64,000 nucleotides of DNA, from positions 868,001-932,000 of the forward strand of contig OZ231126.1 in assembly GCA_965153355.1 (NCBI GenBank), given 5' to 3'. Below the pieces are notes generated by a model that was given only the letters and a program-made list of their open reading frames with translations, had not been told where the DNA came from and did not search any database. Both the position numbers and the translations under genes were made by a program. Source of the stretch: Flaccisagitta enflata. Taxonomy: Eukaryota > Chaetognatha > Sagittoidea > Aphragmophora. Below, in pieces: positions 31,814 to 44,349 of the stretch. The stretch's first letter is position 1. Every line of letters begins with the position of its first letter.

Positions 31814-32275
31814 ACAAGGCTGGATACACGGCAAGACAGTCGTGGACGGTTGGGCAAGAGCAGTAATGCAAAAACTGCCCAGAATTCAAAAATGTGATGG
31901 ACAGACCGACATACCGACGGACCGACACGGCAAGGTGTAGAGTCGCGTGTCCGCGACTAAAAAGAACAAGAAAAGTTGTTTATTTTTTTAGTCGTTTTTA
32001 TTTGCAGACACGCAAATCTTTAAGAGGCTTTGTCCGACTGTCCATCCATTGGTCCGTCCATCAGTCCGTCCTTCTGTTGGTTGGTTAGTCGGTCAGTTGG
32101 TCCGTCCATTGGTCTGTCCGTCCAAACGTGAGCCCGAGTCGAAAAGCGGAAAAACAAGCGTTTTAGAACCTTTTTGAGCAGGTGTCTCTGTTGGAAAGGG
32201 GGTTAGGTGGGGCGTTGGGTGTGGATGAGTTGGCTGCCCCTGCCCACCCGTCCGCAACGTTATTGTGACCATGCA
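31814..32275. mobile_element. two neighbouring hairpin-ended elements in opposite orientation
   Basis: The first, 31814-31957, runs from ACAAGGCTGGATACACGGC to the hairpin GTCGCGTGTCCGCGAC and AAAAAG after its CT. The second, about 31987-32275, has the reverse order, beginning TTTTTAGTCG with CAGACACGCAAATC. Confidence 0.65.
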
Positions 32276-32714
32276 TAACGTTATTGCAATAAGATGGAAT
32301 TGTTACTTGAATATATCTGAAGCTTACTTACTTCGTTTTTCAAAATCTTAGAGCAATTGTAGCGGAATCTGAGAAAAAACATCAAAAATACAAATAATTT
32401 TGCTGTTTTTACAGCATTTCACAGCATATACCGATACTAATTTTCGACATCTAACGATCAACTCTTTCCAAAATAGTGTCCCTAGACCAGTTACACTTAT
32501 TTTGAGTACGGGTAAATCAATGCTGCAGTATATCAAAGAGAAATACTGAAAAAAAAACAGTAAAGAATGCTGTTTTTACAGCATTTTACAGCAATAATTC
32601 AAATTCAATCAGGAAATTTTAGAGAATTTAGTATGAAGTGATAAAATAAGTATTCCCGATGCCCATCCCATTGTTGATTTTTACCTCCTGTTCTTTTTTT
32701 GACAGCCTAAAGCC

Positions 32715-32990
32715 TTCAACAATGCGTGGCTTTAAAAAAGATTGAGGCAGCTATAAGAAATGTGTCCACACCTAAAGACATTGAATCACAAAAATACTCA
32801 TAAATCGAGAATGCCTTGACTGAGGGACTTGAAATTTTAGGGTTAGACGCAGAATTTGATGCTCTTTCAGACCATACCCAGTGCAAACTACCCTAGTTTC
32901 TTATAATGGGTCTCAATACTAGGAATCACAGCGTGACATAAGCGTGACAGGGTGTGGACACATTTCTTATAGCACATTGAAATTTTTATA
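32715..32990. mobile_element. foldback element
   Basis: GCTATAAGAAATGTGTCCAC at 32751 is found inverted as GTGGACACATTTCTTATAGC at about 32951. Apart from this element, the surrounding 32276-33690 shows no gene. Confidence 0.65.
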
Positions 32991-33691
32991 TTTCTAGATT
33001 GAGACATGGCAAAGTCATGAAATTTGGCATGAACACTCTCATATGTCTTTACTAAACGGGCAAAAAAGAAAAAGTTGATAAAATCAAAGAAAGATGATGT
33101 TTTTTTATCAACAATTGGAATTTTTCCCAAAAATCGTCAAAAATAGTACTATTAAAAAAATTTAAGAAATTGAAATTTTTCCATTATGAACAAGGACCTG
33201 TCAACAAAAGATTTCAAGTCCTCAAAACCATAACCAGGACCAATGAAAATGTTCCATATCTTCATATCACATCATGTTTTTTTTTCAAATTTTACAGTGA
33301 TTATAGTCAGTGTGACCTAAATAGGACATATAGAAATTGGTCAAATCAGCCCTTTTTCGGGTCTTATATCCTAATGATATATCGATACTGAAGAAAGTAG
33401 CTTGTTACCACAGTGCTACTTGATGTCCCTGACCACCTAGGGAAACTTTTCTCAAAAAAGAAATTGAGAAAGGATACTTTATATGTCATCTTATAAGGGT
33501 ATTTCCTTGGCCCGGAGAATCCCGAATTTTGCCTGAATTAAAGTTCTTATCGTGAGCTCAATTGGGCAAGTATATCTAATTTTAAAGTGCCGGGACTAGG
33601 AATACAGAAAGGAAATTGTTCAAAATTATCTTTTATTTCTGATGACTTAAACTTTCACACACAGGGGAAAGTTCGCCTTCTTCTTTTTCTC

Positions 33692-34160
33692 CTTCTCCAT
33701 CCATCCACCCCCTGGAGTCAAAAATCCCTGCCTTTAGACACAAATCCCTACTTTGAGGCTCAAATCCCAGCCTCAAGGATCAGATTCCACCCTCGAGACT
33801 CAAATCTCAGCTTCAAGACTCAAATCCCAGCCTCGAAGCTCAAATCCCAGCCTTGAGACTCAAATCCTAGTCTCCAGGCTCAAATCCTAGCTTTAAGGCT
33901 CCAATCCAAGCCTCAAGGCTCAAATTCCACCCTTGCGGCAATCCCAACCCTTGAGTTTAAAATCCCAGCCTCAAGGCTAAAATCCCTTCCTTGAGGCTCA
34001 AATCTTTACCTTGAGGCTCAAATCCCAGTCTCAATGCCTCAATCTAAGCCAAGCTCCTCATTGGCTCCTCATCACTGGCTCCTCCAGGGCCGCTGCCCCT
34101 CTCACTACCACATCCTAACATACGCTGACTTTGGGGCAACGGTTACCGCTGACCATCTGA
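33692..34160. mobile_element. family C element with about 15 CTCAAATCCCAGCCT units
   Basis: A 20-21-base minisatellite near GAGGCTCAAATCCCAGCCTC, bounded at the right by CCTCCAGGGCCGCTGCCCCT and GGTTACCGCTGACCATCTGA. These are the family's marker sequences. Confidence 0.7.
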
Positions 34161-34691
34161 CGCTTTTGCGATTACTTTTTCTTGCATTTACAAATCAGCA
34201 ACAACAACAACAACTACAACAACAATGTTATTAATATCGGATGATATGGAAAAAAGTCCAAGATTTAGCTCAAGTTGTACTCAATGAAACCTGAAAAGCG
34301 GTTAATGCAAGATGTAAGAAATAACACTTATTTTGATGATGATGTATAAATTGAATATTTGAAATATATCTCGAGAGAAAAGTGCTATATCAAAAAGGAT
34401 TTCACTATGATAAAAGTGGTCTGATAGTAAAAGCAACTGTAATATCATTAATGAAAAAAAATTGACTCACATCACATATTGTTTGTCATTCATGAAAGGT
34501 ACTATGATTGCTCAATGCCTACCTGTCTACAACTTGACATCGATGTTTCAAATTTTTCAGCATGTAAGAAATAAAGTCAATCATCAATTATCATGAAACT
34601 TGGGATAGTGAACATTAAATCAATTCTTTAAGAAATAATTGTTATCAAAATCAAAATCAAAACATGTTTAGAAAACGCGCTTTCGGAATAA

Positions 34692-34826
34692 ACAAGGCCG
34701 GATACACGGCAAGACAGTTGCTGACGGTTGGGCAGCGGCCGTAATGCAAAAACCGCTCATAATTCAAAAGTATTTGTAACCGCCGTACCGACCGACACAG
34801 CAAGGTGTAGAGTCGCGTGTCGCGAC
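34692..34826 (+). mobile_element. hairpin-ended element
   Basis: Runs from ACAAGGCCGGATACACGGC to GTCGCGTGTCGCGAC followed by TAAG. One of the most compact copies at 135 bases. Confidence 0.7.
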
Positions 34827-34867
34827 TAAGAATCTACAAGAAAGGATTACAAATGCCAAGAATGTAA

Positions 34868-35420
34868 AATCAAAGAGGGCGTGTTTCGCATGTCTCTATC
34901 TTTATCTCATTTCCCTTTATCTTTCATGTCTCTATCTCTATCTCTCCAGGGCGTGTTTCTAGTGATGACAATGATTTCAATCATTTACCGTTAATTCGTA
35001 TGTCTCTATCTTTGTCTCATTTCCCTTTATCTTTCATGTCTCTATCTCTATCTCATCAAGGCGTGTTTCTAGTGATGACAATGATTTCGATCATTTACTG
35101 TTAATTCGTATGTCTCTATCTTTATCTCATTTCCCTTTATCTTTCATGTCTCTATCTCTATCTCTCCAGGGCGTGTTTCTAGTGATGACAACAAACGCGA
35201 TTGTTCCCGTTAAACACATTTATAGCGTGAACATATACAGATTTCAACCATCCCAGTGATCCCACTACAGTGCGGGCGAAGTGAGTGAGGGAGCCCATGA
35301 ATAGAGTGAGTGAGCCAAGCGAGCATAGTGCTATAGAACGAGTGAGTGGAGTGAGCTCTACAAGCGAACAAACATAGCGAGCGACCAAGTGGCCCTTTCA
35401 AAACGGGATTATCTTGTCTA
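34868..35420. repeat. three ~118-bp tandem units and adjoining family F element
   Basis: Units contain GTCTCTATCTTTATCTCATT and end GGGCGTGTTTCTAGTGATGA. The third runs into ACAAACGCGATTGTTCCCGT and a GAGTGAGTG-rich stretch. The same module recurs at 50800, 51840-52060, 61790-62000 and 62505-62570. Confidence 0.75.
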
Positions 35421-35444
35421 GAAACAGGCCCAGATAGTTTTCAA

Positions 35445-35608
35445 ACAAGGCCGGATACACGGCCGATACCAGTTGCGAACAGGTGGGCAGCGGCGGAAAG
35501 GCGCGTTTTTACACTTTCCAACTCGATCATTATGGACGGACCGACGGACCAATGGATGGATAGATGGACGGACGGACAAAGCCTCTTATAGAGTTGCGTG
35601 TCCGCAAC
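35445..35608 (+). mobile_element. hairpin-ended element
   Basis: Runs from ACAAGGCCGGATACACGGCC through a GGACGGAC core to GTTGCGTGTCCGCAAC followed by GAAAAA. Confidence 0.7.
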
Positions 35609-36073
35609 GAAAAATGAAACGCTGCAAATAATGCATACAGGTGATATCGAAAGCAACAGCGAAACACGACCTAAATCACTCTTTATCATTATAGGGTGGC
35701 ACCAAAGACCGTCACGTATAGAATTTGTCATGATGACTCATGAACTTAAAAACAGAATGTTAAAAAAAAAAACAAAAAAAAAAAAAAAAAACAAAAAAAG
35801 AAAAAAAAAAAAAAAAAAACAAGCATGACTGACAAATCTGAAATTATACGTACACATGTGCTCTCTACCAGAAGCTTTCTCGAGTAAATAAATGAAAGTC
35901 CTTTTGTCTATCTTTGTAAGAAATGAAATTAAGATATTGTAGATGGACTGACATATCAACGAACGGAAAACCACTGAAAAACTGGGATGGATGCATACCA
36001 GAATTAGTCTTGAAAGCAATGAGAAAAAAGTCGTGTTCTATTGCATAGAATCAACGCACCAAGAATGATCTTT

Positions 36074-37966
36074 TCACCACTCAATCTGAAACTTGATTGC
36101 TTGCACTATGATAAAGATGAAAACGGCGAGGAGAAATGTTATAAATGCGGCACCCACGAAGCCTCTTGTCAACCGTTGATATTCTTGCGCCTCAGACACC
36201 TAAAAGAGAAACATCTGTAATAACCATTGATCATTTCAGAAAAAGGTCATATCCTCAATCAAAACAAACATGTATCAAAGTATTACAAGTTTCCTGGTTG
36301 ACCTGAACCAATCACTTTTATTTTTTGTAAAAGACAACTTAAAGGTCAAAAAGCACAAAACGCAAAAAGAAAACTAGTGCTTATGGTTTCTTCAAAAAAT
36401 AAAAAGAATTGTTTCCGTAAAAAATTATAAGAAAGCAGTTTCAATACTGTAAAGCATTGTTTCAGGGATCAATCGTTTTCTGCAACAAAGTGTTAGATGA
36501 TATGATTATTTGATTCTCGGATCCGTTGTGGCGAGTCGTAACTGTACAAAAAAGGGAGGCGGAAGTTTTTGAAAATCTTAAAGCAACTTTTATTCTAAAC
36601 CAGTCCCAGCCTTTTTGCTGTTTTTATCGAGGTTTTTGGAGGGGATGGTGCATACAGAATGATTAATTTGAACTGGCAAAAAAATGATTATTATCATTTT
36701 CAAACAGTCCGATACTTGATGCTTCAAAAACTTTTTTTTTGGTCTAAATAAAAAAATGTGTCCACGACATAAATTTTAAGCACTGCATATCCTCACAAAC
36801 AATTTGACCTAAACCAACGTGATCTTGACAGTAGGAATATCAAAAATTTGATTTTAAGACAAAATCTGGTAACAAAGCTATTTTTACCAGTTGAATTTGA
36901 TCACCCCGTAACACGAAGCTTACATTTCCATTTTTGAGAGCTTCTCTCGTTCGTATCGCGTTGAAGAGAGCCACAGAACCGAGACAAAACCAATTGCAGA
37001 AGATGCAAGAAAAGATGGCCAATGGTAAATATCCTTGTCTGATGCCCGATCCTGGGGCCAGGGGCACAAACTGGGTATTAGCTGGCACTAAGGTTGGCGC
37101 CATTGTTACTTGTTGATAATTGACGGTAGAAGAAGGAGCCAATGTTACGGGTGCGTAGTTGATATGGGTCGGGGTTGCTGCCGGTGGTGGCGGGTAAGGC
37201 GTAGATACTGATGGGTAGGGCGTTGTTGCTAACGGGTAAGGGCTTGTTGTTGATGTTGGTGGGTAAGGTGATGGCCCAACAGGGCTCGGCGCGTGGAAGT
37301 TGACGTGTCCCGCACTTGCTGATGGTTGATATGGGTTTGGTGTCAACCCCATGGACCCAAAGTTGGTATGGGTAGGAGTTGATGCTGATAGGCAGGGATG
37401 TGGACACCGGACAGTGGACAGAGGGTGACACCACGCTACCTCTGAGCTATCCCCCCCCGTGACACCTCGTGAAAGGTGAGTTCTGGGGACCTGGGGCCCT
37501 TCCGAGAAAAATATTTTTTTGAAAATGGCTTTTCAATTCATTTGATTGAAAATTTTGTGATTAAGTGTTTAAAAAATAACATGAGGCCCATGAAAGGCTG
37601 ACAAAATGTCAGTGACAAGGGACTCTTGCAAGACCCAATTTTTTTGTTGAATTCGTGTATCTTTTATCATTTGACTTTATGCAAAAACAACAATTATAAT
37701 TGGACGCACTACGAAATCGAATAGGGGGCTGTAAAAGAGCAAGTTAGGGGGCCCAGCAGTTCTGTCCACATCCCTGCTGTTGGGTAAGGGGTTGGTGCCG
37801 GTGAATAAGGAGATGATCCTGTAGGTGGCTGGAACGGGGCATGTCCTGGCCTGGCCTGGCCTGGACTCGGTGTTTGGTTATAACTAATCTGTCCAGAACT
37901 CATTGATATGACGGAGTCGTAATCAGGAGGAGGAGCTGAAGGCTTTTTCTCCACATCGGAATCCAT
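36074..37966 (-). pseudogene. CD225/dispanin membrane protein, coding exon interrupted by a MITE
   Basis: ATG at 37966 opens MDSDVEKKPSAPPPDYDSVI, a Pro-rich N-terminus with PPPDYDS, followed by SYNQTPSPGQ and SSPYSPAPTPYPT. Coding stops being recognisable at a 384-base hAT-type insertion (37393-37776). It resumes in the same frame at 37384 with STPTHTNFGSMGLTPNPYQP and PYPP repeats. Then come the hydrophobic YLPLAIFSCIFCNWFCLGSV and ALFNAIRTREALKNGN. The donor is GTAAGC at 36918-36923. The last exon, 36074-36199, adds VSEAQEYQRLTRGFVGAAFI and a second membrane helix, ending at TGA. Two helices joined by a short basic loop with ALKNG...EAQEY are the CD225 signature. The family includes IFITM, PRRT and synapse-differentiation proteins. 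Without the insertion the protein would be about 258 residues. Read straight through, translation ends after 85 codons and lacks CD225. Whether splicing rescues the gene is unknown; it may be intact on other alleles. Confidence 0.8.
37393..37776. mobile_element. hAT-type MITE inside the dispanin coding exon
   Basis: Both ends start CAGGGATGTGGACA in inverted orientation. The CAGGG start is typical of hAT elements. The eight bases flanking each end, CTGATAGG and CTGTTGGG, agree at six positions, as expected for an aged 8-base target duplication. Removing the element and one flank rejoins the coding frame exactly. It has no transposase. Confidence 0.8.
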
Positions 37967-38257
37967 TTTTAAAGTTAAATTCTTGTCTGAAATGTAAAAT
38001 CTATGACTCTTCTAAGTCAATGAAAGTCATGTAGAACTGTTGTTGTTTGTTGTCCATATCCACAACTTTCATATTTATAGGAGAAATATGTATAGGCACC
38101 AAGAATCGATGTGAGATGCACATTTAGCGCAGAAGCAGCGTTGTAGTGGTTGCATGAATTGCTCCAGTGGCAGAAATTGCTGGGACCTCTAAACATTTCT
38201 ATTCGGTTCCTCGTGATTGCCCTTATGTTTGGCTTTGCATCACCCGATTCTCGTTTA

Positions 38258-38439
<182 letters not shown>

Positions 38440-38995
38440 GTGCACAACAGCAAAATCAATAAATATTAAGTTTTTAGCCAAAATTGCTTGTTTTTTCAAA
38501 GAAAACTCATAATGACACTTCCCCTAGCTACTATTATACTTCACATTTGAACTCCAATTGGCAATTTAAGGTTTCTAGCAGCCAGTGGTGATTAGGCTGC
38601 ATGGTTTTATAAAAGGTAAGAAATGACCATCTCAACATTGATCTTCACTTTTTTTGTAAAATAAGCCAACCGATATCACCACTTCTTGTTTTTTAGTGAT
38701 AACAACATAATGATAAGCATTTAAGGCCAAAATGAGAAAAATCCTTGCTGCTTAGAAGCTGTAACTGAATAAAACGAATATGAAACACTTTTTTCAGCAT
38801 TTTTTCAGTAAAAAAACAGACTCACTGTACCCCATCCATATCCCCAAAATAAGACCTGTTGTCTGTTCAATGTAGAGGGCTACATGAACAGACTTTAATC
38901 ATAAGGGTAATGCTACAGAATAAACATAAGAGCACTGTTGCTAATGTTTTTGACTCGATGTCAGGACTCATCCAAAAACGGCTGAAGTGCTCTAC
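38440..38995. other. AT-rich interval, nothing recognised
   Basis: No open frame or repeat of note. Confidence 0.5.
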
Positions 38996-38998
38996 TCT

Positions 38999-39285
<287 letters not shown>

Positions 39286-39423
39286 ACAAGGCCGGATACA
39301 CGGCCATACCAGTTGCGGACGGGTGGGCAGGGGCGGAAATGCGGGATTTCACACTTTTCGACTCGTGCTCACCAACGGACGGACGGACGGACAAAGGCTC
39401 ATTTAGAGTTGCGTGTCTGTAAC
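39286..39423 (+). mobile_element. hairpin-ended element between two microsatellites
   Basis: Runs from ACAAGGCCGGATACACGGCC to GTTGCGTGTCTGTAAC, then TAAAAAG. It is bordered by a CT tract on one side and GAAA on the other. Confidence 0.75.
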
Positions 39424-39424
39424 T

Positions 39425-39546
39425 AAAAAGAAAGAAGAAAATAAAGAAAGAAAGAGAGAAAGAGAGAAAGAGAGAAAGAAAGAAAGAAAGAGAGAAAGAG
39501 AGAAAGAATGAAAGAGAAGAGGAAAAAAGGAAAGAAGGAAAGAAAA

Positions 39547-39589
<43 letters not shown>

Positions 39590-39592
39590 GAA

Positions 39593-39688
<96 letters not shown>

Positions 39689-39815
39689 AACAAGGAAGAA
39701 AAAAAGAAAGAAACAAAGAAAGAATAAAGAAAAGCAGAAAGAAAAAAAGAAAGAATAAGAAAGAAAAAGAAAGAAAGAAAAAAAGAAAGAAGAAAAGAAA
39801 AAAGGATAAAAAGAA
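39425..39815. repeat. (GAAA)n tetranucleotide tract
   Basis: About 390 bases directly following the hairpin end of the preceding element. Confidence 0.95.
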
Positions 39816-39819
39816 CAGG

Positions 39820-40345
39820 TCCTTGAAGGGCAATATGTAGTTAGCGATACCGTTGCCCTGCTTTACTGATTGTGAATTGGAGTGAGGGAAGCAGGGCAGC
39901 GGCCCCAAAGGGGACGAAGTCCTGTAGAACACAGGGGGACTTTTGTTCGTCCGTTTGTCCAAATCCATCCCCCAGGCCTCTGGAGGATATCTGCCTCTCA
40001 GGCCTAAAAACTGCCCTCTCAGGCTGGGAGGGGAAACATAAAGCCTGAGAGGGCCTGAGAGGGCGGATTTCAGACCTGAGACGGCAAAATTCAGGCCTGA
40101 GAGGGCAGATTCAATGCCTGAGAGTGCAGATTTCAGGCCTGAGAGGGCAGATTCAAGGCCTGAAAATGCATATTTCAGGTCTGAGAGGGTAAATTTCAGC
40201 CCTGAGAGGGTAGATTTCAGGCCTGAGAGGGCCTGGGGGGGACGCACGAACAAACAAACGAACGCACGAACGGACGAACGAAAGTCCCCCTGTGACATCG
40301 TCCCCTTCAGGGCCGCTGCCCAAAAAAAGGAAAAAAAGAATAAAT
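39820..40345. mobile_element. family C compound element with GAGAGGGCAGATTTCAGGCCT units
   Basis: Inverted outer parts CAGCGGCCCCAAAGGGGACG and GTCCCCTTCAGGGCCGCTGC enclose ACAGGGGGACTTTTGTTCGT-type sequence. The core is a 21-base minisatellite at 40040-40235. Confidence 0.75.
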
Positions 40346-40389
40346 GAAAAAAAGACAAAAAGAAAAAAAAAAGAAATAAAGAAAAAAAG

Positions 40390-41030
40390 AAATAGTCGCA
40401 AAAGCGTTAGATGGTCAGCGGTACCCGTTGCCCCTTTGTGAGTGTATGTGGGTGTGAGGTGGTTAGAAGGGCAGCGGCCCCAAAGGGGCTGATGACCTAT
40501 GCTGTTTTTATTTGAGCCTCAAGGCTGGAAGTGGGGCCTTTAGGTTGGGATTTGGGCCTTGAATCTGGGATTTGAGCCTTGAGGCTGGGATTTGAGCCTC
40601 AAGGCTGAGATTTGAGCCTTGAGGCTGGGATTTGAGCTTCGAGGCTGGGAGTTGAGCTTCTTGGCTAGGAACTGAGCCATGAGGCTATAATTTGAGCCTC
40701 AAGGCTGGGATTTGAACCTTGAGGCTGGGATTTGAGCCTCGAGGCTGGCATTTGAGCCTCAAGGCTGGGTTTTGAGCCTGGAGGCTGGGATTTGAGGCTC
40801 AAGGCTGGGAGTTGAGCTTTTAGGCTGGATTTGAGCTTTGAGGGCTGGAAAATGAGCCTTCAGACTGGAAAATGAGCCCTGCGACTAGAATTTGAGCTTC
40901 GGTGCCGGGGGGGGGGGGACGGAGGAGAAGAAGGAGAAGGAGGAGAAGGAGGAGGAGGAGAAAATCTCCCATATGTGTGAGAGCATAGGTCATTGGCCCC
41001 TTTGGGGCCGCTGCCCAAAAAGGAAAAATA
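40390..41030. mobile_element. family C compound element with GAGGCTGGGATTTGAGCCT units
   Basis: Outer GGTCAGCGGTACCCGTTGCC and GCAGCGGCCCCAAAGGGG, a minisatellite of about 20 bases at 40512-40900, then the inverted CCCCTTTGGGGCCGCTGCCC. Confidence 0.75.
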
Positions 41031-41054
41031 GAAAGATAGAAAGTAGTAAACAGG

Positions 41055-41850
41055 TCGCCCAAGGGCAATATGTGGTCAGCGATACCCGTTGCCCTGCTTT
41101 GAGTGATTGTGAATTGAAATGAGGGGAAGCAGGGCAGCGGCCCCGAAGGGGACAAAGTCCTGTAGAACACAGGGGGACTTTCGTTCGTCCTGCCTGAAGA
41201 AGTGGATGATATGCTATAGAGGGCTGACTGAAGGCCTTCAAGAGCCTAAACTGCGGTCTAAGAAGGCTGATGTAAGGCCAGAGAATGTCAATTTGAAGCT
41301 TGAGAGGGCTGACTTGAGGCTTGAGAGCGCTGGATTAAGGCTTGAAAGGCCAGAGGATTGACTTGAAGCCTGAAAGCAATAAAATGAGGCTTAGATGGCT
41401 GATTTGAGGCCTGAGAAGCCTAATTTGAGGCCTGAGAGACCAGGTTGGAGGACTGAGAGGCTGGATTTGAGGCCTGAGAGACCAGGTTGGAGGACTGAGA
41501 GGCTGGATTTGAGGCCTAAGAGACCAGATTTGAGGCCTGAGAGGTCAGGTTTGGTGTCTGAGAGGTTGAATTTGAGGCCTGAGAGGCCAGATTTGAGGAC
41601 TGAGATGCTGGATTTGAGGCCTGAGAGGCTGGGTTAGAGGCCCGAGAGGCCAGATTTGAGGCCTGAGAGGCCAGATTTGAGGCCTGAGAGACCAGATTTG
41701 AGGCCTGAGGGGCTTGATGAGGGGGGGGGACGGACGAATGAACGAACGAACGAACGAACGAACGAACGAACGAACAAACGGACGAACGAAAGTCCCCCTG
41801 TGTTCTACAGGACTCTGTCCCCTTCGGGGCCGCTGCCCAAAAAGCCCGAC
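41055..41850. mobile_element. family C compound element with GAGGCCTGAGAGGCCAGATTT units
   Basis: Inverted markers at about 41130-41195 and 41780-41845 enclose more than twenty 21-base units. Because 21 is divisible by three, the units read as an artificial seven-residue RPERPDL repeat. A GAAC tetranucleotide run lies at 41737-41785. Confidence 0.8.
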
Positions 41851-42004
41851 CAGGCAACGATGCGTCCTCACTGTGTCTCTGCTAGATTTGGACGGACAAG
41901 CAGATGACGACATGTATAGTATCGAAGAGGCTCTTAAAATATCCTAACGACTTGATACATGACATCCTCGCGGCTGAAAAGTGCCATAAACTGCGATATC
42001 CAAG

Positions 42005-42106
42005 GAGGCGTGATGGACGGACGGTCGGACGGTCGGACAGACGGACGGACGGATGGACGGACGGACGGACGGACACACCCTCTTATGGAGATGCGAGGAC
42101 GCACCT
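42005..42106 (+). mobile_element. hairpin-ended element with GGAC core
   Basis: GGACGGTCGGACGG-type core and a terminal GAGATGCGAGGACGCACCT followed by AAAAAG. Confidence 0.55.
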
Positions 42107-42196
42107 AAAAAGAAAAAAAAGAAAAAAAGAAAAAAAAAAGAAAAAAAGAAAAAAAGAAAAAAAGAAAAAAAGAAAAAAAGAAAAAAAAAGAAAAAT

Positions 42197-42286
<90 letters not shown>

Positions 42287-42321
42287 GAAGATGGAAAGGA
42301 AATTTGAAGAAAGAAAGATGA

Positions 42322-42404
<83 letters not shown>

Positions 42405-42418
42405 GAAGAAAGAAAGAG
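42107..42418. repeat. (GAAAAA)n/(GAAA)n tract
   Basis: About 310 bases beginning at the A-rich end of the preceding element. Confidence 0.95.
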
Positions 42419-42899
42419 TCGCATGACCGTGTCTAAAAAAAGATACTGCATTTATAAAGGTGTCACAGTTTTAAATTTCCAATTTGTTTAGGTTGATTGC
42501 GGAATTTCTTTTCTTTTTTTCTTTCTTTCCTTTTTTTTTAAACGTCGAATTTGTAAGGCTAATTGCGGAACTTCTTTTCTTTGCAAAACTTCTTCTTTTT
42601 TTCCTTTTTTTTTTATCAGTAATGGTACACGTCGTTAAGTTCTTTTAGTTCCTTGTCTCTCCGTGAATTACCCAAAGCCGAATTCTTATCTGAAAATGAG
42701 GAGGGCACTAAAGGCTAATTCTCAAACCACTCAAGGCCGAATCGGTCTAGGGTGGATTCAGTTTTCAGTGCCCTTAGAGTTGATTTCAATTCTACTTAAA
42801 AAAAAAAGAAAAAAAGAATTACCGTGAAAAATCAAGACTTAACAGTGGCAAAATAAAAAAAGAGACAAAATGTTTTTCAATGTTTCACATTAATCAAAT

Positions 42900-43340
42900 G
42901 AGAAAAACATAGCAAAACCCATTTGAAAGCTCTTCGAAAGATCTTTGAAATGAGACCATGCTGGTTGTCATAGCTTTATTTCTTTAGAAATGACATAAGA
43001 ATGAAGAGTAGATGGTCAAAAGTGAAACTTTTTGTTAGTTCATAAAAAACATGAAAAAAAGATTTAGTTGAACTTTTTTTTCAACTTCGTTTCAAAGATT
43101 TTTAAATTTTCTTTCATTTAAGACCAATCTCAGATTTGTAACTCAAACCGTTTAAGAGTTACAGCTCCTCAAAGTGAACAACTTCTTTTCAAAACCTTTT
43201 AAATTCAGTTGCATCCCAAAATTGAATATAGCAATGTTTTTATTCATTCTTGTGCCATTTCTAAACGAATAAAGCTAGAATAACCAGCAATGTCTCATTT
43301 GAAAGATCTTTTGCAGAACTTTCAAACGGTCACTGATTTT
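42900..43340. mobile_element. dispersed foldback repeat
   Basis: Inverted related arms contain GTTTAGAAATGG/CCATTTCTAAACG-like and CAAATGAAAGA-like segments. The flanks 42420-42900 and 43340-43850 hold nothing I recognise. Confidence 0.45.
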
Positions 43341-43854
43341 TTATAGTTTAAATCTTCAGTTCAGCACAAATCAGCTAAACAAGTTGTCTCTTTTTTTATT
43401 TTGCCACTGTTAATTTGCAATGAGCATTGTTAACCCCTAGCTAGTCTTCAATAAGGAGGTAGATATCATCAGGCTTTTTGAACCCCCTGAGAGTGTTTAA
43501 AAAAACAAAAAAACAAATTGAACAGAAGTACACTCGAATTGGGGGCATACACTGAATCACGAAATTCATGCTTAAGTTAAAATTATTTCAACTGAAGCAC
43601 GCCCAAGTGCTTCAGTGGAATGAGAAATGTTTTTTGAGCTTCAGTGGGATGGAACATAACTGATTTTTGTCACAGTAAAAAAGATTGAAGAAATATTTTT
43701 TTCATCTGAAGAAATAAAAAAAATCCACTTTTTTTTTTCACCTCCCTCTATTTCTTGTTGATATCAGAAAAAAAAAAATTTCAACAACAACTTAATTTTT
43801 GTCCCTTGAAAAAAACAAGCCCAACAGGCCAACAGTCGCGTGCTAAGTTACACA

Positions 43855-44126
43855 AAACTATACAACTTCATACTACACACAACTGCATAACTTCATACTA
43901 CATACTTAACATACTACATACTTACTTACTACATACTTACATACTACATACTTACATACATACTTACATACTTACATACTTACATAATTACATACTTACC
44001 TAATTACATACTTACATATTTACATACTTACATACATACTTACATATTTACTTACATACTTACATACTACATACATACTTACATACTTACATACTTACTT
44101 ACATACTTACTTACATACTTACTTAC

Positions 44127-44157
<31 letters not shown>

Positions 44158-44158
44158 C

Positions 44159-44189
<31 letters not shown>

Positions 44190-44318
44190 CATACTTACAT
44201 ACATACTTATTTACATACTTACTTACATACTTACTTACATACTTACATACTTACTTACTTACATACTTACATACTTACTTACATACTTACATAAATACTT
44301 ACATACATACATACATAC

Positions 44319-44349
<31 letters not shown>

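Noticed and set aside
35760-35822. A-rich tract as the tail of a processed pseudogene
   Set aside because: No coding or RNA-like sequence precedes it; the tract contains C and G interruptions and looks like simple repeat.
41395-41637. Protein with RPERPDL heptad repeats
   Set aside because: It is the 21-base minisatellite of a family C element; length divisible by three makes all frames look repetitive.
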